DNA from: Pseudomonadales bacterium
GTDB lineage: Bacteria > Pseudomonadota > Gammaproteobacteria > Pseudomonadales > Azotimanducaceae
Assembly: GCA_019090615.1 (NCBI GenBank)
Contig: JAHRVQ010000078.1
Coordinates: 1 to 64,000 of the forward strand
DNA length: 64,000 nt
Direction of reading: 5' to 3'
Every line of letters starts with the position of its first letter. Position 1 is the first letter of the stretch. The notes under the pieces were generated by a model, which saw nothing but the letters and a program-made list of their open reading frames with translations, searched no databases and was not told the DNA's origin. Position numbers and translations under genes: made by a program. Below, piece by piece: positions 63,356-64,000 of the stretch.

Positions 63356-64000
63356 ATGGCTGCCACCTGGAATAATCTATCAATAAAATATAAAATTCTA
63401 TTCATTGCCTGTGTTGGTGTAATAGGCCTGGGGACAATTTTATCTCATAGCTACACTGCCACCTCAGAAATAAAATCACGCTTAACTGCCATTTCAGCTG
63501 TTCAATTTCCAATTATTTTGCATACCAACATACTGTCCCAAAATATCAAGAATATCGCTGAAAACATCATAGCAGCCACATCTGATATAGAAATGCTGGA
63601 TGATGCCAGAGCCAACATGGAAGAAGCCCATAATGAATTAAATTTCATCGTTACCACCGACCCTCACCAGCAAGCCACCATTGATACCCTGCGCCTGCAA
63701 ATGGACAACTACTTTAGTATCTGCCTGGCTTTTGCAACAGATGTATACGAAGGTCGAATTCAAATGACCAATGACGAAGGGTTTAAGAAAGCTGGCGAAG
63801 TCGGCCAACTCCTCCAGGAGTTAAAAGAAAGCATAGATACCTTCCAGGATACCAACCGCAGCACCTTTTCATCCAACCTTGAAAGTGCCATCACCGCAGC
63901 GCAGGAAATGCTGCGCACTGGCCTGATAGTGGGCGGGTCAGCGACCCTGGTTTTAATTGCAATCGCATTGCTAATTTCTCATAAACTTACCGAGAAAATA
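63356..64000 (+). CDS. N-terminal part of a membrane sensor (chemoreceptor-like), cut by window end
   Basis: 215 residues visible. The ATG at 63356 has AGGGA 8 bases upstream. First membrane helix at residues 13-30 (ILFIACVGVIGLGTILS), then a helical periplasmic domain of about 155 residues with the spacing of a four-helix-bundle sensor (Ile/Gln/Asn-rich heptads: LSQNIKNIAENIIAATSDIE), then a second membrane helix (about 188-207, GLIVGGSATLVLIAIALLI) leading into SHKLTEKI, the expected start of a HAMP domain. The cytoplasmic output (MCP signalling domain, kinase or GGDEF) lies outside the window, so the type is not decided; the chemoreceptor is the most usual owner of this N-terminus. Confidence 0.7.
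   Translation, partial: MAATWNNLSIKYKILFIACVGVIGLGTILSHSYTATSEIKSRLTAISAVQFPIILHTNILSQNIKNIAENIIAATSDIEMLDDARANMEEAHNELNFIVTTDPHQQATIDTLRLQMDNYFSICLAFATDVYEGRIQMTNDEGFKKAGEVGQLLQELKESIDTFQDTNRSTFSSNLESAITAAQEMLRTGLIVGGSATLVLIAIALLISHKLTEKI

Overview
The window looks like a chromosome segment of a marine-type gammaproteobacterium with moderate GC content (judged by eye, not computed). The clearest evidence is the right-centre block from 38.7 to 60.1 kb. It carries, in nearly the order known from Pseudomonas and relatives, exbB-exbD-lpxK-ycaR-kdsB-murB-rne-rluC-maf-yceD-rpmF-plsX-fabD-fabG-acpP-fabF-mltG-tmk-holB-pilZ. FabA/FabB (anaerobic unsaturated fatty acid synthesis) and the LPS genes fit the same group. 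I see no rRNA, tRNA, CRISPR array, prophage or complete insertion sequence.

Layout. 0-1.1 kb: the tail of a ParE/RelE-type toxin, copies of a REP-like palindromic element and a probably frameshifted unknown gene, so an accessory scar. 1.2-12.9 kb: DUF1285 protein, an orphan PAS histidine kinase, lipoprotein, MoaA, a YiiX-like cysteine hydrolase, a strong candidate small RNA with promoter and terminator, a stand-alone MurF-like ligase, an acyl-CoA synthetase, SppA and a His/Asn-rich secreted protein. 13-17.4 kb: a nuclease-helicase repair pair (PD-(D/E)XK plus Rad3/DinG-type helicase, and a bacterial FAN1 nuclease). 17.6-25.5 kb: SulP transporter, lipoprotein, MFS transporter, a receiver-PAS-GGDEF-degenerate-EAL protein, fabB-fabA. 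25.8-32 kb: a lone LpxA, a HAD phosphatase, a three-subunit molybdenum hydroxylase with its own MoaD-like protein, and a MAPEG protein. 32-38.6 kb: a tandem LpxL-type acyltransferase fusion, PepQ with dipeptidyl peptidase IV, and a GNAT. 38.7-60.1 kb: the conserved housekeeping block above. 60.3-62.7 kb: mesaconyl-CoA transferase and hydratase of the 3-hydroxypropionate bi-cycle. 63.3 kb to the end: the start of a membrane chemoreceptor-like sensor.

How the parts fit. Much of the window serves the envelope: fatty acid synthesis (fabA, fabB, plsX, fabD, fabG, acpP, fabF), lipid A and Kdo (lpxA, LpxL-like fusion, msbA-lpxK fusion, kdsB, ycaR) and peptidoglycan (murB, murF-like, mltG). A second theme is CoA-ester metabolism: acyl-CoA synthetase, a 3-hydroxyacyl-CoA dehydrogenase-like SDR, and the Mct/Mch pair.

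Most unusual: (1) one open reading frame encodes both MsbA and LpxK; (2) one frame encodes two LpxL-type acyltransferase domains, the second without its catalytic histidine; (3) a Chloroflexus-type Mct/Mch module; (4) many tandem duplications of 10-21 bp, a striking share of which overlap or directly abut stop codons; (5) a structured small RNA candidate near 6.8 kb.
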